A DNA stretch of 53,616 bases, from assembly GCF_000309385.1 (NCBI RefSeq), contig NZ_JH976537.1:4002069-4055684 (forward strand), given 5' to 3'. Shown piece after piece: positions 24,131-35,086 of this stretch (its first letter is position 1; every line of letters begins with the position of its first letter). The notes beneath the pieces were generated by a model, which saw only the letters and a list, made by a program, of their open reading frames with translations, ran no database searches and was not told where the DNA came from. Source of the stretch: Nodosilinea nodulosa PCC 7104. Its GTDB lineage: Bacteria; Cyanobacteriota; Cyanobacteriia; Phormidesmidales; Phormidesmidaceae. Position numbers and translations under genes: made by a program.

Positions 24131-24376
24131 AGCTGGGTATTTTAGTAGGTAAACGCTGGTCGCTTCCGTAGAAGTGCCCACGACGTTTACTGGCCTTTAC
24201 ACGGCCAATGGAGCACGCCCGTTTTCTTAATCTGTCCCGTAGCCGTCTCAATTTTGGCGCCTGGCAATGGCCAGGGCCTACCAAATTTACTACCGCTGTA
24301 AGGCCAATGCCTCCCAACGGGGCCTTACCTCCCGCGATTTCTCGGTTTTGTCGTTTGGCACATCGGTCTTAAAAAC

Positions 24377-27300
24377 ATGAGTCGTCATCTACTGCGAAAA
24401 GCTTTGCGGCTTCCTCAAGCGGCAATCAAGCGATTGGTTACCGGGCTGCTACAACTTGTGCTGTTGGCCAACCGACCAAGCCGCCTGGCCCGGTCGGGTT
24501 TTGTGCTTCCCACCACAGTGCTACTGGTGCTCATGGTGGTGCTTACGGCTACTGCCCTTACCTATCGCTCCTTTACCCGCAGCGATATGGCCATTTCTCA
24601 GCGAGAGCAGCAGGTCATCTCAAACGCTGCCACTCCTGCCATCGACCGAGCCAAGGCCAAAATCGAGTTTCTATTTCAGACCGACAACCGATTCCCTAGC
24701 GGGGTGCCCGCCAGCGACATTCTGGCCGACCTCATGCTGATCACAAATAACTATGCGGGCTATACAGGACGGGTTACCCGCCTGCCCGGTGCCAATGACC
24801 CCTACACCCTCCCGGGCGAAACCCGGGTCGATATCAACGGCGATGGTGAGCTAGACAACGCCTGGTCATTTAATACCGACATCAATGGCGATGGCACAGT
24901 CGATGCCAACGAAATCGTTGTCTACTCCATTCTGGTAGACGATCAGGGGCTTAAGACCGCATCTACAACGAAAGTTGAAGGTCCCATCAACCAGGCGAAA
25001 GCCGATGCCCTGGTTACCCGCACTGGCCCTCTGGCTACTACTGAAGCCAGCGCAACCTGTGCTGGGGCAATCGCCGAGGGCGGCTGGCAGGTGGTGCAGC
25101 AGGGCAACAACTCCACCCTGCAAAAGAACTTCCAGGTCAATGCCTTTGTGGCCAACCTCAACGATGCCAACCGCACCTTTGAAACCCTAGAGTTTCAGCA
25201 GTCGCGCACCGCAGCTCGGGCCAACAAGTGGGGTGCCTGGTTCCGCTACGACTTAGATATCTCTCCTGGCCCAGAATTCAACTGGAACGGGGCCATGCAC
25301 ACCGATGGAAACTTTTTTACCATTAGCAGCGGCTACCGGGCTCATATGGTGAGTTCCCACAACTCTTGTCTCTACAGCAAAGAATCCTCTGAAATTTCGC
25401 TATCTGAAGTTGACCTCGATGGCGATGGTGCCGCGACCCCTGGCAAAGTTGTGAATGTCGCACCCTCCGGTGCACCTGTTAATAATAAGAAAGAATTCCA
25501 GGGCCAGGCCGTTAGGGGCACCTTGCGATACGACGATACAACTAGCGGCAGTAACCCCACAATCCACGTGTGGAATGGCGCTGGCGTAGCCGCCAAAATT
25601 GACTTAGCTCTTACCAATACTACCGACTCCGTCAAAAACGGTGGTTCGAACAACGTCCGCCCGACGGACGTTGCCATGAACCCTTTGGCCCTGTTTACGC
25701 GGGATGTTACCGAGCACGTTAACCCCTCGGGGTGGCAGCACGACCCCACCTGGGATAACGGTGCTGCTAATGGTTTTAAGACTCGCGAGCGTATTATCAA
25801 CGACGTAGTAGCGCGCCCCTTTGTGGACGACTTCTACCGAGCCGACAACCGCTGGGGGCCAAAACCCCGCTACGACAGCCGCGATACTGCCCTTGACGTT
25901 ACGAACAACGCTGCTACCATTGGCGATCGCATTACTGGCCTGGGCAAACTCACCGACGAAACCAACGGACTAGACGGCTATTGGGAGCGTCAGTCGATTT
26001 CAACCGGTATGCGCCTGATTATGGGCCAGCGTCTGGAGTTGGGCAATGCCAATGTGTGGAACTCTAGCCCCATTGCTGGCAGCACCTGGGATACCGCAAG
26101 AACCCAGGGTGACCCGCTATATCCAGCCAAACTCAGGCCAAAAACTACTCCTGGCGGCAATGCTAATATCAACGACCGATATGGCTTATCCCACGAGTAC
26201 CTGCAGCGCAAAGCCTTGCGCGACAACCTCGCCGCTGTCCAGGGCATGGCCGTATACCATTACCAAATCAACAACGGCACCTTCCCCGCCGCCTGCATGG
26301 CCATGACGGCCCACCCCGGCACGGCCCAAACCATTCTCAACAGCCGCACCTTTGGCACCTACGCCACCACCGGCAATCTCCGCGCTGACTTCTTAAACGG
26401 TAACGGCACCAACGGTTGGGAGTTTCAGTTTCCTAGCGCCTATGCCACCGAAACGACCTTTGCGAGTCAGCTGGACGTCGGCCAGCCCTTAGGTAAAGCC
26501 CTCAGAAACCTGGCCTACTTTGCAGGCGATCCTCAGGGGGGTTCCCCTTCCTTTAAGCCCGTGCAGGATGTGGCTGGTGCGACCAATGCTGCTGTGCACC
26601 CGGCCCCCTACCTCAGCATGTGGGGTGATTTCTCGCCGCTGCGACGCATCTTTACCGAGTATCTCGATGCGGGAACACCTGTTACCTATGCCAACCTCAG
26701 CCCTGCCGATAAAGCGACTCTGCACAGCGCGGCTTGTACGGTCAGCCTGCTGGCCTACAACATCCGAAACGACTACTTAGAAGCCCGCGCATTAGCTGAT
26801 AACCCCATTGCTGGCGTCAACTTTCAGAATATTTCCACTCAAATGCGAAATGCGCTGCAGCGGATTAGCAACTATGTGGGTCGTACCGGTGCTAACGACC
26901 CAACCATTAGAGGCATCAATGCATCTCAGCTCTTTGCCCTGATGGGTAAAAGCAGAGACTGGGTAGACAACAATATTGATAGCAGCACCTGTGAATCGGG
27001 CTTTTCCGATTCGGCTGGCTACCAAAAAGAGTGCGACTTTGGCGAATACTTTGCCGAGTACACTCGCCAGGACTGGATCACAATTTTGAGTAGCCAGGCT
27101 ACCAACGCAACAGCAGCCGAAGTAAATGCTATTACCAACTTCACTCAGCAGATTGATTTTTTAACCAGTACCATTCGCGATCGCGAACTGGGCTTTAGGG
27201 AGGGGTTGCCTGTAAACGGCCTAGCTTCCAGTGGAACAAATACCGTCACTTGGGATCCATCAACTCAATATACAGAACCCCTGTCTCTCACTTCTACCAG

Positions 27301-29245
27301 TGCCGCCTTCAAACTGCGGTGCGACCCTAACTTCTTTAAAGGCACTGTTGCTTCCGGTACAGGAGGTAAAGACGATCTTGGCATTCTTGGCTACATCGCC
27401 TGTAGTCAATCTACCCAGATGCTTGTGCGCTTTCCGTCGCTATATTACCTATTTCCCCTAGTCCAGCACGACATCGACGGCGACAACGGCACCCGCACCG
27501 AGCAGCCCGCCGCCGAAGAATATATCGCCGATAGCTACGTCAAGCTAGTAAACCCCCCTGATTCCGCAACGGTCATCTTTCGTCGGGTCGGCACCGGCAC
27601 CGACCCCGTAACCGATGTCGACAACCTTGCTGCTGTACCCAGGTCGACAACAGCTAGCACTTGGACTGTGCCTGCCGCTACGACCTCTGGTGCGCCTAAC
27701 GTAACAGTAGGCAACGCTAACTACATTGACAACCAAGCTCAGGCCTTTAAAGTCGTTGGCCCTGGCAGTGCGGTCATTCGGGTTCCCTTCTTGGATAAGG
27801 GGGTCTACAACGGTCGCGAGCAGCTCAATACTCGGGTACTAGACATCGATATCGAGGCTCTAACCACTCGCAGAGCAACTTCTGGCGGCGACTACTGGCT
27901 CTCGGCCAACCCAGATAACCGGGGCGAGGGCGTAGTTTTTGCCTTTAGAGAAGACGCCGTGCGCGAAGACGAAATTACTCGGCCTAAAAACTCCTCGTCC
28001 TCAGTCACCTCCGACTATTGTCAGGTTCTTAATAGTGCAACCCCCAAGCGGTTCAACATCGAAACCCAGGACAACTGCAAAATGCTGGCTGATCCTAGCC
28101 TGACTCCCCAGGACCCTCCTTTGACGGATGAGCTGATTAGCCTCAAGCCTGTGGACTTCTATGCCGATCCGCTGCGCCAGCCCCATGGCTTTAGGCTGCG
28201 TACCTTTAGCGGCAGCCCCGCCGACTTTAGCGGCACCAGTTTTGCCCGCAAAGTGGGTATGACCTTCGTTACCGATAACACCGTCTACATTCAAGGAAAT
28301 TTCAACCCCCACAGCACCACGGGCAGCGTTAGCAACATCATTGAGGAGTTTACCCAGACCCTCTACAACAAAACCCTTGCTGCGGCCTTTGGCCTACCGT
28401 TCTACAACGGCCGAACCACCCTCAATACCAATACCTTTGCCACGCTTACCTCAGACCACTGGCGTCCGGTAGAGATATTGGCCGATGCCGTTAGCATTCT
28501 CTCTGGCAGCTTTAAAGACGGCTCTCTGGAAGATGGCTTTGTGAAGGTTAGGCCAGCAAGTTCTGGCGGTGGTGACTCGTCGTACATGAACCAAAACCGT
28601 CCTACCCTTTCCACACCCGTGACTACCTGGGTTCGCGAGACTGCGACTACCGGTTCCCCAGTGTGGATTGACCGAAATGGTACCTATTACCAAACTGTTG
28701 CAGGGGCGATTCAGCCGTTTTACAGCGTTTACAACAGTGATGCTTTGTGGACAGGCTTTAACACCAACTCTAGCGACAGAAACCGCAATCTCCAAAGTGC
28801 TACGACGACATTCGTCAATGCCACCGTTGTCAGCGGGCTGGTGCCCGAGCGGTATCAGCAGGGTTATGGCGGTCTCCATAACTTCCCCCGCTTTGTAGAA
28901 GACTGGGACTCGGTTGATTTACACCTTGCCGGATCGCTGATTCAGCTCAACTTCTCGACTAACGCCACAGGCCCCTTTGAACCCGATGCCTGGCAGCCGT
29001 CCGAAGATCCTGATTCCAATGAAAATCTTGGTTATTACCGGCCTCCCAACCGTCGCTGGGGCTACGATGTGGCTCTGCTCTATGTGCCCCCAGCCCCCGC
29101 TGCCCGCCGCTTTGTCAACATTGGTGCCCCCCGCAGCGAGTACTACCGCGAATTGCCCTCCGACGATCCGTATATCGTCAACCTGCGCTGTGCGGCGAAT
29201 GCTGCTGGGGCAAGGCTAACGCCTGGTCTGTGTACAAAAACCTAA
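24377..29245 (+). CDS. hpsA: hormogonium polysaccharide biosynthesis protein HpsA
   Basis: 1622 residues, in the size range of HpsA. The N-terminus carries a pilin-like export segment: a basic leader, G41, then FVLPTTVLLVLMVVLTATAL, as in PilX-type minor pilins. Two EF-hand/dockerin-like acidic loops follow at ~150-180 (DINGDGELDN and DINGDGTVDANE), with others later (DLDGDGA, DIDGDNG), suggesting calcium binding. The remainder is a large Asn/Thr/Asp-rich extracellular-type region. In Nostoc punctiforme hpsA and the following pseudopilins are needed for polysaccharide secretion and hormogonium gliding. It heads a four-gene operon, followed 43 bases later by hpsB. Confidence 0.9.
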   Translation: MSRHLLRKALRLPQAAIKRLVTGLLQLVLLANRPSRLARSGFVLPTTVLLVLMVVLTATALTYRSFTRSDMAISQREQQVISNAATPAIDRAKAKIEFLFQTDNRFPSGVPASDILADLMLITNNYAGYTGRVTRLPGANDPYTLPGETRVDINGDGELDNAWSFNTDINGDGTVDANEIVVYSILVDDQGLKTASTTKVEGPINQAKADALVTRTGPLATTEASATCAGAIAEGGWQVVQQGNNSTLQKNFQVNAFVANLNDANRTFETLEFQQSRTAARANKWGAWFRYDLDISPGPEFNWNGAMHTDGNFFTISSGYRAHMVSSHNSCLYSKESSEISLSEVDLDGDGAATPGKVVNVAPSGAPVNNKKEFQGQAVRGTLRYDDTTSGSNPTIHVWNGAGVAAKIDLALTNTTDSVKNGGSNNVRPTDVAMNPLALFTRDVTEHVNPSGWQHDPTWDNGAANGFKTRERIINDVVARPFVDDFYRADNRWGPKPRYDSRDTALDVTNNAATIGDRITGLGKLTDETNGLDGYWERQSISTGMRLIMGQRLELGNANVWNSSPIAGSTWDTARTQGDPLYPAKLRPKTTPGGNANINDRYGLSHEYLQRKALRDNLAAVQGMAVYHYQINNGTFPAACMAMTAHPGTAQTILNSRTFGTYATTGNLRADFLNGNGTNGWEFQFPSAYATETTFASQLDVGQPLGKALRNLAYFAGDPQGGSPSFKPVQDVAGATNAAVHPAPYLSMWGDFSPLRRIFTEYLDAGTPVTYANLSPADKATLHSAACTVSLLAYNIRNDYLEARALADNPIAGVNFQNISTQMRNALQRISNYVGRTGANDPTIRGINASQLFALMGKSRDWVDNNIDSSTCESGFSDSAGYQKECDFGEYFAEYTRQDWITILSSQATNATAAEVNAITNFTQQIDFLTSTIRDRELGFREGLPVNGLASSGTNTVTWDPSTQYTEPLSLTSTSAAFKLRCDPNFFKGTVASGTGGKDDLGILGYIACSQSTQMLVRFPSLYYLFPLVQHDIDGDNGTRTEQPAAEEYIADSYVKLVNPPDSATVIFRRVGTGTDPVTDVDNLAAVPRSTTASTWTVPAATTSGAPNVTVGNANYIDNQAQAFKVVGPGSAVIRVPFLDKGVYNGREQLNTRVLDIDIEALTTRRATSGGDYWLSANPDNRGEGVVFAFREDAVREDEITRPKNSSSSVTSDYCQVLNSATPKRFNIETQDNCKMLADPSLTPQDPPLTDELISLKPVDFYADPLRQPHGFRLRTFSGSPADFSGTSFARKVGMTFVTDNTVYIQGNFNPHSTTGSVSNIIEEFTQTLYNKTLAAAFGLPFYNGRTTLNTNTFATLTSDHWRPVEILADAVSILSGSFKDGSLEDGFVKVRPASSGGGDSSYMNQNRPTLSTPVTTWVRETATTGSPVWIDRNGTYYQTVAGAIQPFYSVYNSDALWTGFNTNSSDRNRNLQSATTTFVNATVVSGLVPERYQQGYGGLHNFPRFVEDWDSVDLHLAGSLIQLNFSTNATGPFEPDAWQPSEDPDSNENLGYYRPPNRRWGYDVALLYVPPAPAARRFVNIGAPRSEYYRELPSDDPYIVNLRCAANAAGARLTPGLCTKT

Positions 29246-29288
29246 CTAAAAACCGCACTCGTACTGTGACACCAGGAGATTGCCCATC

Positions 29289-29975
29289 GTGATTACAAAT
29301 CGACTCAAACGCTATCTTTATCGGGTTGGGGGAGGCTCCCCAGCCCAGGGGCAGCAGGGCCTTACTCTGATCGAATGTCTAGTAGCCATTATTATTGTGG
29401 GGCTGGTTGCCAGTGCCATCGCCCCAGCTCTGGTCATTTCGGTGGCAACTCGGGTGCAGAGCCAAAAGGCCGAGCAAGCCCTAGAACTGGCTCAATCTGA
29501 AATCGATCGGGTCCGTCTGCTGGTCGAGCGGTCTGAGGCCAATACGTCAAACCTGCCGCCCTCTACAACCATTACAGGCACCAATCCAGACAGCAGAGTG
29601 GCTGAGGTGGCAGGCCCAGACTACGGAACACCTGTGGCTTCGGCAACCACGGCTTTTCAAACCCGATCAGCTACCCTAAACGGCAACCAGTTTGCGGTGC
29701 AGGTCTACCGCACGCCGGGCAAGTTTGTGGGCAGTGTGCCAGTTACCTTTGGCATGGGTGTGCGGGTGTATGACTACGATGCCGTACTGACAGGCAGCGG
29801 CAGTTTAGCTAAAGACCCCGCTGCTTTGCGCATGGTAAATGGTGTAGGGCAGCGGGCTCGACGTCCTCTGGTTGCTCTATACACGACGGTCACCGTAGGT
29901 GAGGGCCGTGATTCCCTTTGTCAATACATTAAACACCTGGATACTACGGCTTCGGTGCCTACCGGCTGCTTCTAG
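29289..29975 (+). CDS. hpsB: hps pseudopilin HpsB
   Basis: A 228-residue type IV pilin-like protein. The class III signal is QQG24-LTLIECLVAIIIVGLVAS: cleavage after G24, Glu at +5. The C-terminal pseudopilin head has two Cys (CQYIKH...TGCF) that may form a disulfide. GTG at 29289 is chosen because AGGAG lies 10 bases upstream; TTG at 29280 is too close to it. It is thought to form a pseudopilus-like fibre with HpsC and HpsD. Confidence 0.85.
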   Translation: MITNRLKRYLYRVGGGSPAQGQQGLTLIECLVAIIIVGLVASAIAPALVISVATRVQSQKAEQALELAQSEIDRVRLLVERSEANTSNLPPSTTITGTNPDSRVAEVAGPDYGTPVASATTAFQTRSATLNGNQFAVQVYRTPGKFVGSVPVTFGMGVRVYDYDAVLTGSGSLAKDPAALRMVNGVGQRARRPLVALYTTVTVGEGRDSLCQYIKHLDTTASVPTGCF

Positions 29976-30014
29976 GTTGTGCGATCTACAATCGTCTCTT
30001 GAGGGTGACACCCT

Positions 30015-30992
30015 ATGGCTAAAAAAGCCGCTATGAATTCAATACTTGCTCGGTTGCTGCGGACTAAGCCTGCTGGCCGTCATGGTTTTACCCTGATTGA
30101 GCTTTTGGTCGCGATCGTAGTTGGGTCGCTCATTGTCGGCACTATGCTGTTTTTGGTGGTCGAGCTGCTGAAAGTCAACCGCCGTGAGGAGGTGCTGACC
30201 CAAACCCAGCAGGATATGCGCCGTGCTCTCGACTACATTACCCGCGATGCTGGCGAGGCTGTCTATATCTATTCAACTCCTGCTGCGGTTACTAGTCAGC
30301 TAGACGGCTTTCCCAACGCTACCGAAGTGCCGGTGCTGGCCTTTTGGCGGCTAGATCCCCTAGACCCAAACAATGCCAGTGTTCGAACCTTTTTCAACAG
30401 TTCGTGCTCTTCGGCATTTTCGGGAGCCAAACTCAATGAGTGCAATACCCTACGAGTTCGCCAGGGTTATTACACCCTTGTGGTCTATGCTCTTCAGCAA
30501 AATACGGGTAACGACATTTGGGGTGGCAAATCTAGAATTGTGCGTTATGAGCTACCCAAATACACCTCTGCTGGGCTGGCTACCCTAACCAATACATCTG
30601 GCTATGCAGAACCGACGGGTTCTACCAATACCTTTAACAACTGGACTAAGGGAACAGGCACTACTCCTCGCAATCTGTCGGTGCTAACCGACTTTGTAGA
30701 TGATAATGACCCATCTCAGCCCACGACGGGTCTCTGCCCAACAAACTATCTGCAAACTCCAGCCAATAATGCCAATAACTTCTATGCTTGTGTGCGGGAA
30801 GACACCACAGCGGCTAATCCTGACGATAGCAACTTAACCATTGGAAATAACCAAACTTTAATTGTGTTTTTGAGGGGCAATGCCGATATCCGAAATGCTG
30901 GTCTTGGTGCCTTTTCACAGGCCGGTAGTTTGCCTACTTTAAAGTCTGAAGTGCTGATTCGAGGCGTACTGGATAAGCAGCCTGGGCTGTAG
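30015..30992 (+). CDS. hpsC: hps pseudopilin HpsC (PilW-like)
   Basis: 325 residues. The prepilin peptidase site is RHG24-FTLIELLVAIVVGSLI with Glu at +5, followed by the long N-terminal helix (QTQQDMRRALDYITRDAGEAV) seen in PilW-type minor pilins. The head domain is Asn/Thr-rich with paired Cys. It lies 39 bases after hpsB. It has a GAGGG ribosome site and an ATG start. Confidence 0.85.
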   Translation: MAKKAAMNSILARLLRTKPAGRHGFTLIELLVAIVVGSLIVGTMLFLVVELLKVNRREEVLTQTQQDMRRALDYITRDAGEAVYIYSTPAAVTSQLDGFPNATEVPVLAFWRLDPLDPNNASVRTFFNSSCSSAFSGAKLNECNTLRVRQGYYTLVVYALQQNTGNDIWGGKSRIVRYELPKYTSAGLATLTNTSGYAEPTGSTNTFNNWTKGTGTTPRNLSVLTDFVDDNDPSQPTTGLCPTNYLQTPANNANNFYACVREDTTAANPDDSNLTIGNNQTLIVFLRGNADIRNAGLGAFSQAGSLPTLKSEVLIRGVLDKQPGL

Positions 30993-31050
30993 TGGGCTAG
31001 GTGCATTGTTGAGTTCATTTGAGCTGAGTTGTTTTACTTTGGTGCCTGCT

Positions 31051-31632
31051 ATGAAACGCCTGTGCACATCGGCTAAACGGTCCGAATCAGGGTTCACCCT
31101 GATCGAGCTGCTGGTGGTTATTGTTATTGCTGGGGCGCTAGCCGCGATCGCAGCACCGAGCTGGTTTGCTTTTTCCAGCCGCCAGCGGGCGACCGCCGTA
31201 CGGAGTGATATTATCCAGGCGGTTAAAAATGCCCAGCAAGAAGCGATTCAACTGAGACAGGCCCGGCGCGTGCAGGTGGTTACTACCGCCGCCAACCCGA
31301 CGCTTAATGTTGGCTCTTTAACCTACAATTCCAGCGGGGCTGAAGTGTTTACTGGTAGGCCTGAGGTACTTGGTGGAGATGCAAACCGCACCGGGCAAAT
31401 TACGCTAAGCGCCTACAAGGTCAATACAAACGGCACCAAAGATACAACGGTTAATAGCATAGCCTTTAGCTATCAAGGCATACCCACCGATCGCGACAAA
31501 CTGCCCTTTGTAATCGCAATTAGTGGTGGACCAGGCACGACTCAGCAGTGCGTGATCGTAGCTAACCTGTTGGGCAACATCAAAACCGCCAACGGCACCG
31601 AATGCGATAATCCCAGGGTTGGCCTCAACTAG
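31051..31632 (+). CDS. hpsD: hps pseudopilin HpsD (GspH/FimT-like)
   Basis: A 193-residue GspH/FimT-type pseudopilin. The signal is SESG14-FTLIELLVVIVIAGALAAIAAPSW, followed by the R-rich helix (SRQRATAVRSDIIQAVKNAQQ) typical of FimT. The head has two Cys (QQCVIV, TECDNP). The frame opens at TTG 31006, but the ATG at 31051 gives the normal short leader. It is last of the hpsABCD set; fabG follows after 128 bases and is probably separate. Confidence 0.85.
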   Translation: MKRLCTSAKRSESGFTLIELLVVIVIAGALAAIAAPSWFAFSSRQRATAVRSDIIQAVKNAQQEAIQLRQARRVQVVTTAANPTLNVGSLTYNSSGAEVFTGRPEVLGGDANRTGQITLSAYKVNTNGTKDTTVNSIAFSYQGIPTDRDKLPFVIAISGGPGTTQQCVIVANLLGNIKTANGTECDNPRVGLN

Positions 31633-31751
31633 TCTAGAAACCAAACTCGGGGTCAGCGGCTTCTTAGTTTGCCGAGCCTTTAGCCTGCCTTGGCCTACTC
31701 CCGCACAGGCCCATTTCGTGATAAAAACAATGGGCATGTTTTGCTGAGTGA

Positions 31752-33097
<1,346 letters not shown>

Positions 33098-33180
33098 ACC
33101 TGTGATTTTAGCCTGTGATCTTGACCTGGGAGCAGGGGCTTCTGAATGATACATTTGGGAAAAGCGGCGGGGGTAGGGGT

Positions 33181-34590
33181 ATGGCAGCGTCGATTGACCA
33201 GGCAAAGGCCCAGATGCAGGAACTTTGCGATCGCTGGGGAGGGCGCGTCGATTATCTGGCGATTCGCCTAGAGCAATCGGAGGGGACCGATATTTTGCTG
33301 CGGGGGGGGCGGGTTGAGACTCTCAGCGAGGCGATCGCGATCGGCGGTCATGTGCGGGCCTGCTACCGGGGTGGCTGGGGCTTTGCCAGCTTCAACGCCC
33401 TGGAGAGCCTGGTTTCCTGTGTAGAAGCGGCCGTCGCGGCCGCTCGCCTAGTGGGCGACGATGAGACCCTGCTGGCCCCAGTGGCCCCGATTACTATTAC
33501 CCGCCGATTGCCCCTGACCGGCAAAGACCCGCGCTCCATCCCTCTGGCCCGAAAAAAAGCCCTGTGCAGCCACTATGCCGACCTGCTGCAAGGGGTAGAT
33601 AACCGCATCGCAACCACCTCTGTGCGCTACACCGACGTGGCCCAGCGGGTGCTGCTCGCCACTGCCGAGGGGACCCTAATCGATCAGGCTTGGTCCGATA
33701 TGGAAATGCGCTTTGCCGCCACGGCCCGCGACGGCGACACCGTCCAGACCGGGCGTGAAACCACCGGCTCGCGCAAGGCCTACGAGGACCTCGAAGGTCT
33801 GGATAGCCAGGTGAGGGGAGCCGCCCAGAGGGCTGTTGCGGCGTTAGATCTGCCCTCCGTGCACGGCGGCACCTACGAAGTTGTGATCGACCCCATTCTC
33901 ACGGGCCTGTTTGTTCACGAGGCCTTTGGCCACCTATCGGAGGCCGACATGGCCTACGAAAACCCCGATCTGCTGGAATCGATGAGTATGGGTCGTCGGT
34001 TTGGCCCCGACAGCCTGCAAATTTTTGACGGGGCCGCCCCCGAGGGCCACCGGGGCAGCTACTTCTATGACGATGAAGGTACCCCCGCTACTACTACCCA
34101 GCTGATTCAAGATGGTGTGTTGGTGGGGCGACTGCACTCTCGCGAAACGGCCGGCAAGCTGGGCGAGCAGCCCACGGGCAATGCCCGCTGCCTGAACTAC
34201 CACTATTCACCTCTGGTGCGAATGACCAACACCTGGATCGAGCGCGGCAGTACCCCCGTCAACGACCTGTTTGCCGACATCAAAGAAGGTGTCTATGCCC
34301 GCAACTGGCTAGAGGGGATGACCAATGGCGAAATGTTCACCTTTACGGCTGGCGAAGCCTGGATGATTCGCAATGGCCAATTAGCTGAGCCCGTGCGCGA
34401 TGTCACGCTGTCGGGCAATGTGTTTCGCACCCTGGCCGATATTGCAGCTATTGGTAACGACTTTTACTGGGATGAGTCGGGGGGCTGCGGAAAAGGGGGA
34501 CAAAATGGTTTGCCCGTGGGCTGCGGTGGCCCCAGTTTGCGCATTCGTAACGTCGTAGTAGGGGGCGAAGCCGACGACTGGTATGAGTGA
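33181..34590 (+). CDS. tldD: metalloprotease TldD
   Basis: A 469-residue TldD/PmbA family protein. The zinc motif HEAFGH lies in GLFVHEAFGHLSEADM, the third ligand region is in NARCLNYHYSPLVRM, and the C-terminus is GGCGKGGQNGLPVGCGGPSLRIRNVVVGG (core shown). TldD works with TldE/PmbA as a heterodimer that degrades unfolded peptides and matures some peptide products; no pmbA is adjacent. ATG 33181 has GGGGTAGGGG just upstream. The stop overlaps the Uma2-like gene. Confidence 0.93.
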   Translation: MAASIDQAKAQMQELCDRWGGRVDYLAIRLEQSEGTDILLRGGRVETLSEAIAIGGHVRACYRGGWGFASFNALESLVSCVEAAVAAARLVGDDETLLAPVAPITITRRLPLTGKDPRSIPLARKKALCSHYADLLQGVDNRIATTSVRYTDVAQRVLLATAEGTLIDQAWSDMEMRFAATARDGDTVQTGRETTGSRKAYEDLEGLDSQVRGAAQRAVAALDLPSVHGGTYEVVIDPILTGLFVHEAFGHLSEADMAYENPDLLESMSMGRRFGPDSLQIFDGAAPEGHRGSYFYDDEGTPATTTQLIQDGVLVGRLHSRETAGKLGEQPTGNARCLNYHYSPLVRMTNTWIERGSTPVNDLFADIKEGVYARNWLEGMTNGEMFTFTAGEAWMIRNGQLAEPVRDVTLSGNVFRTLADIAAIGNDFYWDESGGCGKGGQNGLPVGCGGPSLRIRNVVVGGEADDWYE

Positions 34591-35086
34591 TGGTTCAATC
34601 AACCAGGGCCGCATTTTGCGCAACCTGATGCGTCTGATGGATGTCACCTGCGGCCACAGCCTCTACGAGGTGCTGCCCCGCGGCGTCCAGGTGTGGCTAC
34701 CGGATCAAAGCCTGGGCGTGTATCCCGATTTGATGGTGGTGGCGGGCGAGCCACTGCTGCACGATGGCAAGGAGGATCGGGTGCTTAACCCCTGCGTAAT
34801 GTTTGAGATTTTGGCTAACCCTACCCCTGGCTACAATCCCGATGCGGCCACGCTGCCAGAGCGAGGGGGAATTTTTCGCCGTTGTCGGGGGATTCCCTAC
34901 CTGCAAGCCTACGTGTTTGTGCACCAAACTGAGGCGCGGGTCGAGCAATTCTACCGGGCCGAGGAAAACCTTTGGGGGATGACCGCCCAGTCGGGGCTAG
35001 ACTCGGTGGTAGAGTTGGCCATTACCGATGCCCGCCTGCCCATGATGGATATTTATGAGCGGGTAGATTTTAGCCTGCTGGTTTAG
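34583..35086 (+). CDS. Uma2 family (DUF820) endonuclease-like protein
   Basis: A 167-residue Uma2/DUF820 protein with a PD-(D/E)XK-like core: GVYPDLMVV (Asp), NPCVMFEILANPTPGYN (Glu) and the final YVFVHQTEARVEQFYR strand pair. These are highly expanded in cyanobacteria and of uncertain function. The start ATG overlaps the tldD stop by 8 bases (ATGAGTGA), so it is translated with tldD. The conserved Lys usually after the Glu motif is not obvious (a PGYN turn stands there), so nuclease activity is doubtful. Confidence 0.85.
   Translation: MSDGSINQGRILRNLMRLMDVTCGHSLYEVLPRGVQVWLPDQSLGVYPDLMVVAGEPLLHDGKEDRVLNPCVMFEILANPTPGYNPDAATLPERGGIFRRCRGIPYLQAYVFVHQTEARVEQFYRAEENLWGMTAQSGLDSVVELAITDARLPMMDIYERVDFSLLV

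Noticed and set aside
23952..24317. 121-codon minus-strand frame in the gap before hpsA
   Set aside because: Basic, featureless product without ribosome site; the stretch looks like the hps leader and promoter region.
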